The notes under the pieces: model-generated | Databases searched by the model: none | Seen by the model: the letters and a program-made list of their open reading frames with translations, nothing else | Told to the model about the DNA's origin: nothing | Part shown: piece after piece, positions 36,562 to 45,444 of the stretch | Layout: each line of letters opens with the position of its first letter | Position numbering within the stretch: position 1 is the stretch's first letter | Made by a program: the position numbers and the translations under genes | Source of the DNA: an uncultured Campylobacterota bacterium | GTDB lineage: Bacteria > Campylobacterota > Campylobacteria > Campylobacterales > Sulfurovaceae | Direction of reading: 5' to 3' | Assembly: GCA_937141405.1 (NCBI GenBank) | Contig: CAKZQQ010000008.1 | Coordinates: 1-64,000 of the forward strand | Length of the DNA stretch: 64,000 nucleotides

Positions 36562-38050
36562 ATCTATCCTTTGTGGAGATAAAATCTTTTTGCGTCAATA
36601 ATATTTTCTTAAGTTCGCCTCTTTTTATTTTCCCCAAGTCAGTTCTAGGAATTAATTTTACAAAATATATTCTTGAGGGAATTTTGTAGCTATAAAGATT
36701 AGTTTTATCTATTTTAAAATGCTTTTTTAGCATAGTAACTATTTCTTCAACGAGTTTGACTTGATTTGTCAAATCATCAATAACAATTGCCATACATAAC
36801 TCATCTGCCCCAATTTCTGTTTCAACAGAAGAGACTCCCACATCATAAACTAGTTTATGCGTAGCGATAATGGTTTCTACCTCGCGAGGGAAAACTTTAA
36901 GTCCATCCAAATTAATGGTCTCTTTTGCTCTGCCAAGCACGGTAATATATCCTTGCTTATCGACGAATCCAATGTCTCCCGTTTGAAACCAGCCATCTTG
37001 CAATGATTTATCTTCTTCATACAAATACCCCGCCATGACATTCTCACCTCGTATAAATATCTCACTCTGATTATCTATCCTTATCTCAATTCCTTTTGCA
37101 GGTCTTCCTGTTGTGTGTTCAAAGCCTATATTTTCCCTACATACATTAACAATGCTTCTACTTGCTTCTGTTGAACCATAATATGTGCAAAACCGAAGAT
37201 CGGGCAAGAGATCAAGAAGTTCTTTTATAGTCTCTTTTTTCATCGGCATAACATTAGCCAAGGCATACTTTAGGGTTGTTGCTGAATTTTTAAATTTATC
37301 TTTATGGGTTTTAAGTATCTTACCTATAATACCGGGAGTCAAAAGAACACCTGTTATATTTTCTTGCACAAGAGTGTCTAAAAAAACAGTAATGCTCTGC
37401 TCATCTAAATTTGCGTAGAGCCCGGGATACAGTCGTGCATAATTTCCTAAAAACATGCATGCATGAAAATGCCCAAGTCCTCCTGTTGAACCAAGCGGAA
37501 GCAGTATAATCTCCCTTTCTCTCTCTTCTTGCATCTGTGCTAGCTCAATCAATGTCTTAGTAACAAAAATAACATTTTTTTGAGTTGTAACTACCGCTTT
37601 TGGCGAAGATGTCGTCCCACTCGTAAACATGATATAGGCTATTTCATTTACATCTTCTTTGTATGTAGGCTCAAGTGTATCATCAGATACAAACCCAAAT
37701 ACCTTTGCCTTGAGATGATTGCCTGCAAATTTATTGCTAATTACTGCTTTTGCTTTAGTGTGCTTGATAGCAAACTTTATATATTCATCTTCACGCTCCG
37801 GATATGTATGTACACTAATCGCACCGATATTGAGTAAAGCGATATAGGTGATGAGATGTTCAATTTTTTTATCTAGATGAATTATGACAAAATCTCCATT
37901 TTGTATCCCATGGTTTAGTAAACAAGTTGAAAATCTTGCTGTTTCATCATAAAAATCTTGAAAACTCCATGCTCTATCTTCGTCTTTTAGAAAGATTTTA
38001 TCAGGACTGCTTTGAACTCTTTTTTTGAGATAAGACACAATAGTGTTCAT
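36545..38050 (-). CDS. adenylate-forming ligase (acyl/aryl-CoA synthetase family)
   Basis: 501 residues. Core motifs: IMFTSGTTSSPKAV (about 140-152), YYGSTEAS, GDIGFVDKQGYI and GRAKETINLDG, with the catalytic lysine motif IPRTDLGKIKRGELKK at the C-terminus. No carrier domain is fused and no carrier gene is in the operon, so the product is either a CoA thioester or a free adenylate passed to an amine. It follows the racemase with a 4-base overlap. Substrate is not predictable by eye. Confidence 0.85.
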   Translation of the reverse strand: MNTIVSYLKKRVQSSPDKIFLKDEDRAWSFQDFYDETARFSTCLLNHGIQNGDFVIIHLDKKIEHLITYIALLNIGAISVHTYPEREDEYIKFAIKHTKAKAVISNKFAGNHLKAKVFGFVSDDTLEPTYKEDVNEIAYIMFTSGTTSSPKAVVTTQKNVIFVTKTLIELAQMQEEREREIILLPLGSTGGLGHFHACMFLGNYARLYPGLYANLDEQSITVFLDTLVQENITGVLLTPGIIGKILKTHKDKFKNSATTLKYALANVMPMKKETIKELLDLLPDLRFCTYYGSTEASRSIVNVCRENIGFEHTTGRPAKGIEIRIDNQSEIFIRGENVMAGYLYEEDKSLQDGWFQTGDIGFVDKQGYITVLGRAKETINLDGLKVFPREVETIIATHKLVYDVGVSSVETEIGADELCMAIVIDDLTNQVKLVEEIVTMLKKHFKIDKTNLYSYKIPSRIYFVKLIPRTDLGKIKRGELKKILLTQKDFISTKDRCDTRV

Positions 38051-38943
38051 CCTGTCTTCTCCTTGGGCTGTTCCAATTGTTGCAAAACCAAATGAAGCGG
38101 ATTGACAAATTCAAATGCATCAAGAAGGTTTATTGTCTCTTTGTCTGCATATGTCTTAATGCACTCTATTGCAACCGGAAGCTCAGTGCAACCGAGCAAT
38201 ACTTTTTTTATTTCATAATCTTTAAGTGCTTTAAACAAAGGTGTACTATTTTTTAGAATTTTATCTTTATCAAAAGTTTTAACACCATCAATTATTGATG
38301 ATAAATATTTTTTTTGTGTTGTTGGAGCAAAGATATCATCAAGAAAAAAGAGATTTTCTACTCCATTATAGAGCCTATTTTTGGCAGTAAAATCAGTCTG
38401 CAAAACGATACTTTTTTTATCAAAAAATATATCAGAATATTTTTTTACCCCATCAATAAAAGAATAAAAAATAAGTTTGTTTTGAAAATTACTACGAGAA
38501 ATAATATCTTGTATATATTTATGAGCACTATTGCATAAAACAATGAGTTCTATTTTCTTGTTTTCGGGACACAATTTAATAGCACTGTTAAGTGCAGATA
38601 GAAGATATTGAGGCACCTCGGTATCCATTCTTCGCTCAGGAATTCCGCAAGCTTGAAAGAGCGTGATAGAGGCACTATTGCCTATCATATTGATTACATC
38701 TTTTGCTCCATGAACTCCTGCTAATGGGCCCATACCCCCAAGAAGAAGAACATGCTTATCTTGTGTGTTATTTGAAACCATGGAAAAAGCACAACACTCA
38801 AAAACTTGATCTCGAACCTTCACTCCTTGGGATTGAAACTTTTTGGCACTACTCTTTAACAGCATTTCATACTCATCAAGATAACACATCATCTCATTAG
38901 TATCTGTAGCTTTTTTAAAGAATGTCGGCTTAAAATCAATCAT
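38047..38943 (-). CDS. aspartate/glutamate racemase family protein
   Basis: 298 residues. The two catalytic cysteines are visible: Cys137 in IVLCNSAHKY and Cys252 in VLLGCTELPVA; LLGGMGPLAGVHGA is the N-terminal family motif. Sequence is nearer to the AspR/YgeA group (LLGGMGP) than to MurI (FDSG), so it is probably not the murein glutamate racemase. A D-amino acid, most likely D-Asp or D-Glu, could be a building block for the two ligases in the operon. The N-terminus carries about 60 extra residues compared with AspR. Confidence 0.8.
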   Translation of the reverse strand: MIDFKPTFFKKATDTNEMMCYLDEYEMLLKSSAKKFQSQGVKVRDQVFECCAFSMVSNNTQDKHVLLLGGMGPLAGVHGAKDVINMIGNSASITLFQACGIPERRMDTEVPQYLLSALNSAIKLCPENKKIELIVLCNSAHKYIQDIISRSNFQNKLIFYSFIDGVKKYSDIFFDKKSIVLQTDFTAKNRLYNGVENLFFLDDIFAPTTQKKYLSSIIDGVKTFDKDKILKNSTPLFKALKDYEIKKVLLGCTELPVAIECIKTYADKETINLLDAFEFVNPLHLVLQQLEQPKEKTG

Positions 38944-38946
38944 CAG

Positions 38947-39768
38947 TTAGTCAAACTTTTTTGCTATTGTCTCTATTGCCTCACATACTCTATCTATATA
39001 TATTGAAATAACTTCACTCATAATCTCGGTTGATACTTTTTCTTTTGATGCTTTTTCATATTTTTCTATCGCATTAATTACTGCCATAAAGTGATGAATC
39101 TCTGTTTCATATTGGTTATGCACATCTATGTATCTTATAGCATCTTCCAGCTCTTCTCCTTTTATGCCATAAAAATTCTCCATGCTATATTTAAAAGTCA
39201 GAAAAGAGTAGGCGTACTCTGCATGATTATAGAATTCCGAGAACATATTGATGCAAAGTGCATATGGTATAGACTCAAGTAGCATACTTTTATACACCCA
39301 ACTAGCAAAATCATTTGCCTCTTTTGTATCATATTTAGCAAGTTTCCATTCATCACTTTTTACCATCGAGAAAGCAAATTCATCATACAGTTGTCCATGA
39401 GAGATAGCATCAAAACCCATGCCCAAATCCTCATGACTGGTTTTTGCATTATAAGCAGATGACTCTAAAAAAGCTAACTTTTGCTCTTTATCTTCGCTCG
39501 CCATTCCAAGCTGATTCAATCTGCAAGAAAGTCCATATATCGGTAACATTTTCAAATGTGTTGCTTTCCATCCATTAAGAAAAAGATTCATAGTTTCATC
39601 TGAGTATTTTTTACTGCACATTTTTTCAAATGCTCTCTCTAAAGATGAAAATTTATCAGCTTTGTTTTGTACTGATTGTTTAATAGTTTTCTTTATATCA
39701 CCCTCGGGTAACATATCCAAAACTTCCCCCATAGTTGCAATCATTGTTTTTTGTATGTTGAGTTCCAT
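38947..39768 (-). CDS. haem-oxygenase-like diiron oxidase (TenA/Haem_oxygenas_2 type), first gene of the operon
   Basis: 273 residues from ATG 39768, with AAAGGAGAAAAT before it; a longer frame adds 25 unlikely residues. All-helical with SHEDLGMGFDAISHGQLYDE (111-130), where Glu113 and His124 match the 'E..lG.G...SH..LY' metal-ligand pattern of haem-oxygenase-like oxidases; Glu178/His182 and His217/Glu221/His225 are further candidate ligands. Enzymes of this group perform N-oxygenation, C-C cleavage, decarboxylation or alkene formation on amino or fatty acids. Family placement is by motif only. Confidence 0.6.
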   Translation of the reverse strand: MELNIQKTMIATMGEVLDMLPEGDIKKTIKQSVQNKADKFSSLERAFEKMCSKKYSDETMNLFLNGWKATHLKMLPIYGLSCRLNQLGMASEDKEQKLAFLESSAYNAKTSHEDLGMGFDAISHGQLYDEFAFSMVKSDEWKLAKYDTKEANDFASWVYKSMLLESIPYALCINMFSEFYNHAEYAYSFLTFKYSMENFYGIKGEELEDAIRYIDVHNQYETEIHHFMAVINAIEKYEKASKEKVSTEIMSEVISIYIDRVCEAIETIAKKFD

Positions 39769-39813
39769 ATTTTCTCCTTTTTGTTCTATTAGTTTATTAC
39801 AATTATTTTGAAT

Positions 39814-39843
39814 ATTATATAAAGATAATTGTTTTATAATCAA
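39814..39843 (-). promoter_or_regulatory. promoter of the orphan biosynthetic operon
   Basis: On the minus strand TTGATT (39838-39843), an 18-base spacer, and TATAAT (39814-39819) form a good sigma-70 promoter about 46 bases before the ATG at 39768. It lies in the 96-base gap after the binding-protein gene, so the operon can be expressed on its own or by read-through from the TonB operon. No ModE-like box is seen here. Confidence 0.6.
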
Positions 39844-39864
39844 TTTATAAAATAAAATGACAAC

Positions 39865-40677
39865 TTATAGAGCTATTCTATTTACTTTTATCGGGAAAAA
39901 GACGGGTGTATCTGAGAAACCTTTGAGTCTAAAGCTACGAATCATTGTCTGTACTTCTGATGAAGTTAAAAATTGTAGTAAAAGTTGCGCATTATCATAA
40001 CGCTCTTTACTAATCCTCTTAGGTGTTCCAACAGCTGCAAGATAGGGTCTTTGAAGTGATTCATCCTCTATGATAAATCCCGTAACATTCGGATCATAAT
40101 GTTTTTGCATCAAAAAAGGGATCACACCAAACAGGGTATAGGCGTCATTGGCAACAACTTGATCTAAAAAACCGTTTGCCTTTTGCGTGAAAATAATCTT
40201 TGGCTGAAATGCATACCGCATGCTTATCGCATGAAATACCTCAAAAGTCCCGCCACTCGCATGGATTAAAAAATTACTTTTTGAATCAGCTATCTTTTGA
40301 AGTGCGCTTTGAAGAGTATCGCCTTGTTCCAATTTGGCTGGATTTGTTTTAGGCGCGATGAGCATCTGTGAGTTATGCATCCAAGGAGTCAAATCCTCTA
40401 TGATACCCTCAGCCGCTAGATTTGCTATGGTATCGCTCGAGTGCATCGTCACAAGATCAACATCATGACTTTTGCAATATGGGCCTATGATCCTTTTTGG
40501 TCCGGTGATAACAAGTTCTGTCTTTATCCCATATTTTTTCTCAAAAGCCGTAGATATCTGATCCCACAACCCGCTCATGGTGATCCCACCGATAACAGCA
40601 ACCCGTATAGGTTGCGTTTGAGCAAAGAGAGCGGTAGAAAACAGAAGGGCGATAAAGAGAAATATCTTTTTGATCAA
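39865..40677 (-). CDS. TupA-like periplasmic oxyanion (tungstate/molybdate) binding protein
   Basis: 270 residues with a signal peptide (MIKKIFLFIALLFSTALFA). VAVIGGITMSGLWDQISTAF and EKKYGIKTELVITGP, then DVDLVTMHSSDTIANLAAEG, follow the TupA/PBP-like pattern of tungstate-binding proteins (compare 'TTTS..DSGLLD...F.K..GI', 'GDVDVLLVH....E..F...G'). No ABC permease or ATPase is next to it. It overlaps the TonB receptor gene by 4 bases, an unusual partnership, and the pair has ModE-like boxes upstream. A phosphate/sulfate-type ligand is an alternative. Confidence 0.7.
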   Translation of the reverse strand: MIKKIFLFIALLFSTALFAQTQPIRVAVIGGITMSGLWDQISTAFEKKYGIKTELVITGPKRIIGPYCKSHDVDLVTMHSSDTIANLAAEGIIEDLTPWMHNSQMLIAPKTNPAKLEQGDTLQSALQKIADSKSNFLIHASGGTFEVFHAISMRYAFQPKIIFTQKANGFLDQVVANDAYTLFGVIPFLMQKHYDPNVTGFIIEDESLQRPYLAAVGTPKRISKERYDNAQLLLQFLTSSEVQTMIRSFRLKGFSDTPVFFPIKVNRIAL

Positions 40678-42665
40678 AACATATATTCCATCGATACAAA
40701 AAACTCTCTTCCTGGCATCGGGAAGGCTCTGTCATAACCGTAATTTTTATCAGTGATATTTTTCACTCCAATCTCTGCTGTGAGTGCTTCTGTCGGAGTA
40801 TAGATCAACTTAGTATCAAAAGTAGCAAATGTTTGTGCTTTTACATAAGTTCTATCCATCTTTTGCTCATACCCTCCTTCTCTAAATTTCATATTTCCAT
40901 ACAATGAAAGATGAGGATAAATCTCAGCTTGTGCATAGAAAAAGAGTTGGTGCTCCGGCACATCGGTCATTTTTGCTTCACTGTCACTTTTATCTTTAAG
41001 AGAGATGTAGGTGTAATTACCGCCTACTTCATAGATATCTTTTGTATAACTCACATCAAACTCAACACCTCTATGTTCAAAATCACCTATATTTTGATTT
41101 TGCGAGATATCATTTACAGAATCAATAATGACACTTTGAATCGCATCATCGATTCTTGTCACAAATCCTGCGATACCCAATTTAAGATTTTCAAAATTTT
41201 TACTATAGTTGAGCTCGTAATGAGTTGATTTCTCAGCTTTAAGATCAGGATTTGGCTCAGCTGAACCGAGTCTTCTGCTATATCTATCTTTCATTGAAGT
41301 AAGATATGTTTTTCGAGAAATACTTGCCCTTAGAGCGCTTGTAACATCAGGCTTATAGACAAGTGCAACCTGTGGATTGAAACTATCCGATGAGCCAAGA
41401 GGGATCGCCTCTGTTGCAGAAGACTCATCCCAAGCGTAATCGCCTTCTTTTCTATCATAACTTATACCTCCCAAAAGCTGCCACTTATCTGCGATCTCAT
41501 AGACATCTTCTATACCAAGCGAGAGTGTGGTGTCCTCGTATCGATCTACTAGCTCTTCACTCGAATCTGTCTTACTGATATCATACCCTCTATGCACATC
41601 TTTTTTATAATTAGCAGAAAGTGTGAGATCATTTTTGTCAAAATTCATCACATACTCTAAACGCGTGCCATAACTATAATCATCATATCTGCTTTTAAAG
41701 GTAAAGCCTTTAGTATTAAATGTACTGTAAGTATCATCGGCATATGAGTAGAGAGAATTTTTGATTTTGTCATAGTAAGCTAAGGCTTTAAAGGTGCTAT
41801 GCGCAAACCTCTTCTCCCCTGCTACATACATCGTCTCCTTATCCCAATAAGGCCAATCCCAATATTTCGTCTTGCTATACTCAGTATCTGTTGCAGGCGG
41901 CTGCTCTTTCTCGCCTTTTTGATTGATATACCCAAATGCTATCTCGCTTGTCTCATCGATAAAATACCCCACCTTGAGATTGATCTTTTGATCTTTTGTT
42001 TTTGAACGCAAGCGATCCCCCTCGGGTTGAGATGCAGTTGCCTCATAATCATCACTCAATCTAAAGTGATCTTGATTGGCATAGGTTGCCCCTAATTGGA
42101 TATAGTATTTATCTTGTTTTGTGCCGACATTGAGCGAGGTAACCTGTTTTGCAAACTCTCCACTGCTGTCAAAAACAAGTTCGCTTTTTACATTTCCCTC
42201 AAAAGCTTTTGTCGGTTTCTTGGAAATCACATTGATGACACCACCCATTGCATTGGCTCCATATGCAACCGATGAATACCCTTTTGATACATCTATCTGC
42301 TCGATATCTGTTGTGAGAAATCTAGCATAATCAAAATTACCGTCATAAGGCACATAGACAGGAATACCGTCTATAAAAAATCCTACTCTTTTGGCATCAA
42401 ATCCCCTGACATAGAGTGTAGACTCTGCTCTACCTCCCTGTTCTTGCTGTGTCACGCCACTCATAGTATCTAGTGCTTCACTGACTGTTAAAGCATTACT
42501 TTTTTGTATTGAGCTTGCCGTAATCGTCTCTTCAAATGCTCCATTACCCGATCTATTATCATCCAATGAATCGATAACATTGATCCTCCCAAGATCAAAT
42601 GCCTCCCCATGAACATTTTGTATCAATAACCCCGCAACCACTACCGATAGAACTATTTTTTTCAT
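40674..42665 (-). CDS. TonB-dependent outer-membrane receptor
   Basis: 663 residues from ATG 42665, chosen for the GAGGAG ribosome binding site 5 bases upstream and the signal peptide starting MKKIVLSVVVAGLLIQ. A plug domain (about 45-160) with LYVRGFDAKRVGFFIDGIPV and GANAMGGVINVISK is followed by a 22-strand barrel ending in Phe (FVSMEYMF). Substrate class cannot be read from the barrel. The two ModE-like boxes upstream and the TupA-like partner point to molybdate/tungstate, alone or complexed, rather than iron. Confidence 0.92.
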   Translation of the reverse strand: MKKIVLSVVVAGLLIQNVHGEAFDLGRINVIDSLDDNRSGNGAFEETITASSIQKSNALTVSEALDTMSGVTQQEQGGRAESTLYVRGFDAKRVGFFIDGIPVYVPYDGNFDYARFLTTDIEQIDVSKGYSSVAYGANAMGGVINVISKKPTKAFEGNVKSELVFDSSGEFAKQVTSLNVGTKQDKYYIQLGATYANQDHFRLSDDYEATASQPEGDRLRSKTKDQKINLKVGYFIDETSEIAFGYINQKGEKEQPPATDTEYSKTKYWDWPYWDKETMYVAGEKRFAHSTFKALAYYDKIKNSLYSYADDTYSTFNTKGFTFKSRYDDYSYGTRLEYVMNFDKNDLTLSANYKKDVHRGYDISKTDSSEELVDRYEDTTLSLGIEDVYEIADKWQLLGGISYDRKEGDYAWDESSATEAIPLGSSDSFNPQVALVYKPDVTSALRASISRKTYLTSMKDRYSRRLGSAEPNPDLKAEKSTHYELNYSKNFENLKLGIAGFVTRIDDAIQSVIIDSVNDISQNQNIGDFEHRGVEFDVSYTKDIYEVGGNYTYISLKDKSDSEAKMTDVPEHQLFFYAQAEIYPHLSLYGNMKFREGGYEQKMDRTYVKAQTFATFDTKLIYTPTEALTAEIGVKNITDKNYGYDRAFPMPGREFFVSMEYMF

Positions 42666-42684
42666 ATGAACTCCTCTATTAAAT

Positions 42685-42712
42685 TTCATTATATATATTT
42701 TTATATAACGAT
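42685..42712 (-). promoter_or_regulatory. ModE-like box 1
   Basis: TTCATTATATA, six bases, TATATAACGAT. The proteobacterial ModE consensus is ATCGNTATATA-N6-TATATNNCGAT: the right arm fits perfectly, the left arm differs at two positions, and the spacer is exactly six. It overlaps a TATAAT on the minus strand (42689-42694), so bound ModE would block the promoter of the TonB receptor. Confidence 0.65.
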
Positions 42713-42750
42713 ATGTAAAACAATCCCTAAAAGAATTATGCAAAAATCAT

Positions 42751-42778
42751 ACCGTTATATACTTAAATATATAATGAT
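42751..42778 (-). promoter_or_regulatory. ModE-like box 2
   Basis: ACCGTTATATA, six bases, TATATAATGAT. One mismatch per arm to the ModE consensus and again an exact six-base spacer. Its centre is 66 bases from that of box 1, about six helical turns, which would allow two dimers to interact on the same face. Confidence 0.65.
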
Positions 42779-42782
42779 ACAT

Positions 42783-42808
42783 AAAAAAATTGCCGTTTTC
42801 TATGGCAA
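42783..42808 (-). terminator. intrinsic terminator of the DUF2339 gene
   Basis: On the minus strand TTGCC, a nine-base loop, GGCAA and then seven Ts. It directly follows the DUF2339 stop codon at 42817 and separates that gene from the TonB operon. A second small stem (AAAGGC/GCCTTT) overlaps the stop codon itself. Confidence 0.8.
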
Positions 42809-42816
42809 CAAAGGCT

Positions 42817-45444
42817 TTAAGCGCCTTTATTGTCTTCTATTGACTCTTCGCCCTTTGGAGGAATTGGGGCGATATAGCCGATAAGCAGCATAAGTGCGCC
42901 GACCACAAGGAAAGAGATAACTCGCTCAAGCGTACCGCTATTTGAGAGCTCCACAAAGAAGAGTTTGAGAACCACAAGGATAAGGAGTGTCATGCCCGAT
43001 ATCCAAAGAAGTCTATTTTTTCTATATTTTGATAGGAACATAACACTCATCGCCAAGATACTCCAAATGATAGAGATGCCGGCCTGGAAGTAGATATTGG
43101 CATAAAGTGCATCAAATGTATAAAATACTCCTTGATAATAACTCACACTTCTCGCAAAGATCACGGAGATGAGCACAACAACAAGCAACGCAAACACTCC
43201 GGCAATCGGCCTAAGACTCCCTTTTGAGAGTATCTCATTTTTATATATCCATAGTCCCATCACTGCTACACCTATGATCTGGATGATATCGAGAGGATTG
43301 ATCACAGGCAGGTAAGAAGGGAGATACAGAAAATCATTTATGAAAAATCCGCCAATCTCCCAAAGCAATAAAAACACCAAGATGCCCCCAACACCCACAA
43401 AACGATAACCCTCTTGATATTTTTTAAATCTTGCAGGCACAAGCGTAAATATCAAAAGCACACAAGAGAAAATTATAGGCACAAGAGCCAAATCTATATA
43501 GTTATATATCTGCGGAGCAAAGGATTCTCCTTTTGTTATCGATGTCAATTGATACAGCACTTCAAGCGTCATCAAGAGAGTAATCATCCACAACTGCGCG
43601 ATATGAATGATGATATTTTTTATCCACTTCTCATCAAATATATATAAAAGATAATACCCAACAGCGAAAAAGAGTGGCAGAGCCGCATAACCGATATCTG
43701 CAAAAGGATGTGCATAGATATAGAGTTTACTCAAAGAAAAAATCACAATACCGCCGGCAACGATGTAGAGTTGTAAAAAAGCGATAAGCTTATCCCATGC
43801 GAGTGCTCTGCCGATAAAAGAGAAAAGAAGCCCGCCTAGAGTGATATAGAGAAGCAGACCATAACCCATTTCACAACTTACCAATCGTTCACTCTGGGTT
43901 GTACCGGCTATAAACCATGCGACAAATCCCAAAAGCAAAAATACAAAAGACATATCGTGATCAAAGCTGTTTGGCCCTTTTTTCCACAAGAGATATGCTG
44001 TTATAAAAAATGAAGTAATGACCAACAAATATTCAAAAAATAGTATGTTCACAAATGGTGTTGCAAATGTTTTTTCATAACTTATCAGTAAAAATGCTAG
44101 AGCAGCACCTGTTTGTAAAAACATAGCAAAGTATTTTGCATACTCGCGATTTTGTTTGAGTGATGCCCATATGATCGCTGAAGCCTCAAGTGTCCAAAGT
44201 ACGACAGAGATATCTTTATCAAATGTATATGGAATCGCCATTGTAAGGAAAAGTGTGCCTATGGCCAAAAAAGACTCGGCAAGCAAGCGCATCTTCTCGA
44301 CACCAAAAAGAAATTTTGAAAGCGATAGATAGATGACTCCTGCCGCAACGGCACTCAAAGCAACTCCATCTTCAAAGTTGTGCACTAAAGAAGATTGTAA
44401 CCCAAAGGCAACAAGAGGCAATCCAAAGACAAGTGTGGAGTCCATATAGCTATCGATTTTAAACGGCTTTCTCCATGTAAAAAGGATAGAGATAACCAAG
44501 AAAAAAACAAAAAAGAGCAATAAAAATGGCTCTGTAGTCGCAAAAAATGCAGGGTCATACCGCAATACACCCCAGATGGTTGCGATCCCAAAGGTAAAGA
44601 TAAACCCTGTGAGATTGAGCACACGCCAAGAGCGATACCAAGCTATGATGACTATCCCCGCATCAAGCATCGCATAGTAGCTAAAGAGTGCGACATGAGA
44701 GCCACTATTATTTGAAGTTAAAATCGGCACTAAAAACCCACCGGTGATTGCAAAAAGTGCGAGAGCAAGAGAGTTTTGATAGACTGCTAAAAACGTACCC
44801 ATCGCTACAAGCAAGAACATGATGCCAAAAGCAACTTCGAGATCAATAAGCAGATAGATTTTTGCTGCAACAAAAACGACGAGATAGAGTGTCGCTATAC
44901 CAATCCCTTGGAGTATAAGCCCATAGCTCCCTTCTCTTTCTCTAAACTTCCAGCCAAGCCCAAGTAAGACCATGCCCACTAACGCGATAGCACCAAGACG
45001 CATCTCGATAGTCACGACATTGTGCTCGATGGCATAATTTGCCAAAAATGCCAATCCAAAGAAGAAGACAATCCCACCAATCTTTACAGGGACATTTCCT
45101 TGCGTAAAGAAATTTTTGATAGCACCAAAGAGATCAAAAGAAGGCGTTTGAACTTTTGGGACATAAGGCTGTTCAGCTTTTGTGGCAACCACATCTTCTT
45201 TGACGGCAAGCACCTCTTCTTGAGGTATGCTTATCTGTTGTGGGCTCTCTTGCTCTTGTGCAACATTTTTTGTCTCTTCGATAGCATCTGAGCTTATCGT
45301 TTGTGGACTCTTAGCCCCATCTTCGATAGCATACTTCGATCTTTTTAGCTTGTAGATATCGCTTTGTAGTAAAGTGAGTTTTTTGTTAATATTGATGATG
45401 TAGATAAATACTATAACAAACAATATTATGGAGATTGCGGTCAT
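42817..45444 (-). CDS. DUF2339-type giant polytopic membrane protein
   Basis: 875 residues. One N-terminal helix (3-22) followed by a short coiled-coil (LTLLQSDIYKLKRSKYAI), a Gln/Glu-rich linker to about residue 105, and then more than twenty membrane segments to the end. This is the layout of DUF2339 proteins. Function is unknown; some are thought to be lipid or polymer handling proteins. It is monocistronic with its own terminator. The 5' leader of about 295 bases before the small gene at 45740 contains a long stem-loop. Confidence 0.85.
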   Translation of the reverse strand: MTAISIILFVIVFIYIININKKLTLLQSDIYKLKRSKYAIEDGAKSPQTISSDAIEETKNVAQEQESPQQISIPQEEVLAVKEDVVATKAEQPYVPKVQTPSFDLFGAIKNFFTQGNVPVKIGGIVFFFGLAFLANYAIEHNVVTIEMRLGAIALVGMVLLGLGWKFREREGSYGLILQGIGIATLYLVVFVAAKIYLLIDLEVAFGIMFLLVAMGTFLAVYQNSLALALFAITGGFLVPILTSNNSGSHVALFSYYAMLDAGIVIIAWYRSWRVLNLTGFIFTFGIATIWGVLRYDPAFFATTEPFLLLFFVFFLVISILFTWRKPFKIDSYMDSTLVFGLPLVAFGLQSSLVHNFEDGVALSAVAAGVIYLSLSKFLFGVEKMRLLAESFLAIGTLFLTMAIPYTFDKDISVVLWTLEASAIIWASLKQNREYAKYFAMFLQTGAALAFLLISYEKTFATPFVNILFFEYLLVITSFFITAYLLWKKGPNSFDHDMSFVFLLLGFVAWFIAGTTQSERLVSCEMGYGLLLYITLGGLLFSFIGRALAWDKLIAFLQLYIVAGGIVIFSLSKLYIYAHPFADIGYAALPLFFAVGYYLLYIFDEKWIKNIIIHIAQLWMITLLMTLEVLYQLTSITKGESFAPQIYNYIDLALVPIIFSCVLLIFTLVPARFKKYQEGYRFVGVGGILVFLLLWEIGGFFINDFLYLPSYLPVINPLDIIQIIGVAVMGLWIYKNEILSKGSLRPIAGVFALLVVVLISVIFARSVSYYQGVFYTFDALYANIYFQAGISIIWSILAMSVMFLSKYRKNRLLWISGMTLLILVVLKLFFVELSNSGTLERVISFLVVGALMLLIGYIAPIPPKGEESIEDNKGA

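Noticed and set aside
38047-38943. Racemase as the murein glutamate racemase MurI
   Set aside because: The N-terminal motif is LLGGMGP (AspR/YgeA group), not the FDSGxGG of MurI, and it is embedded in the orphan operon.
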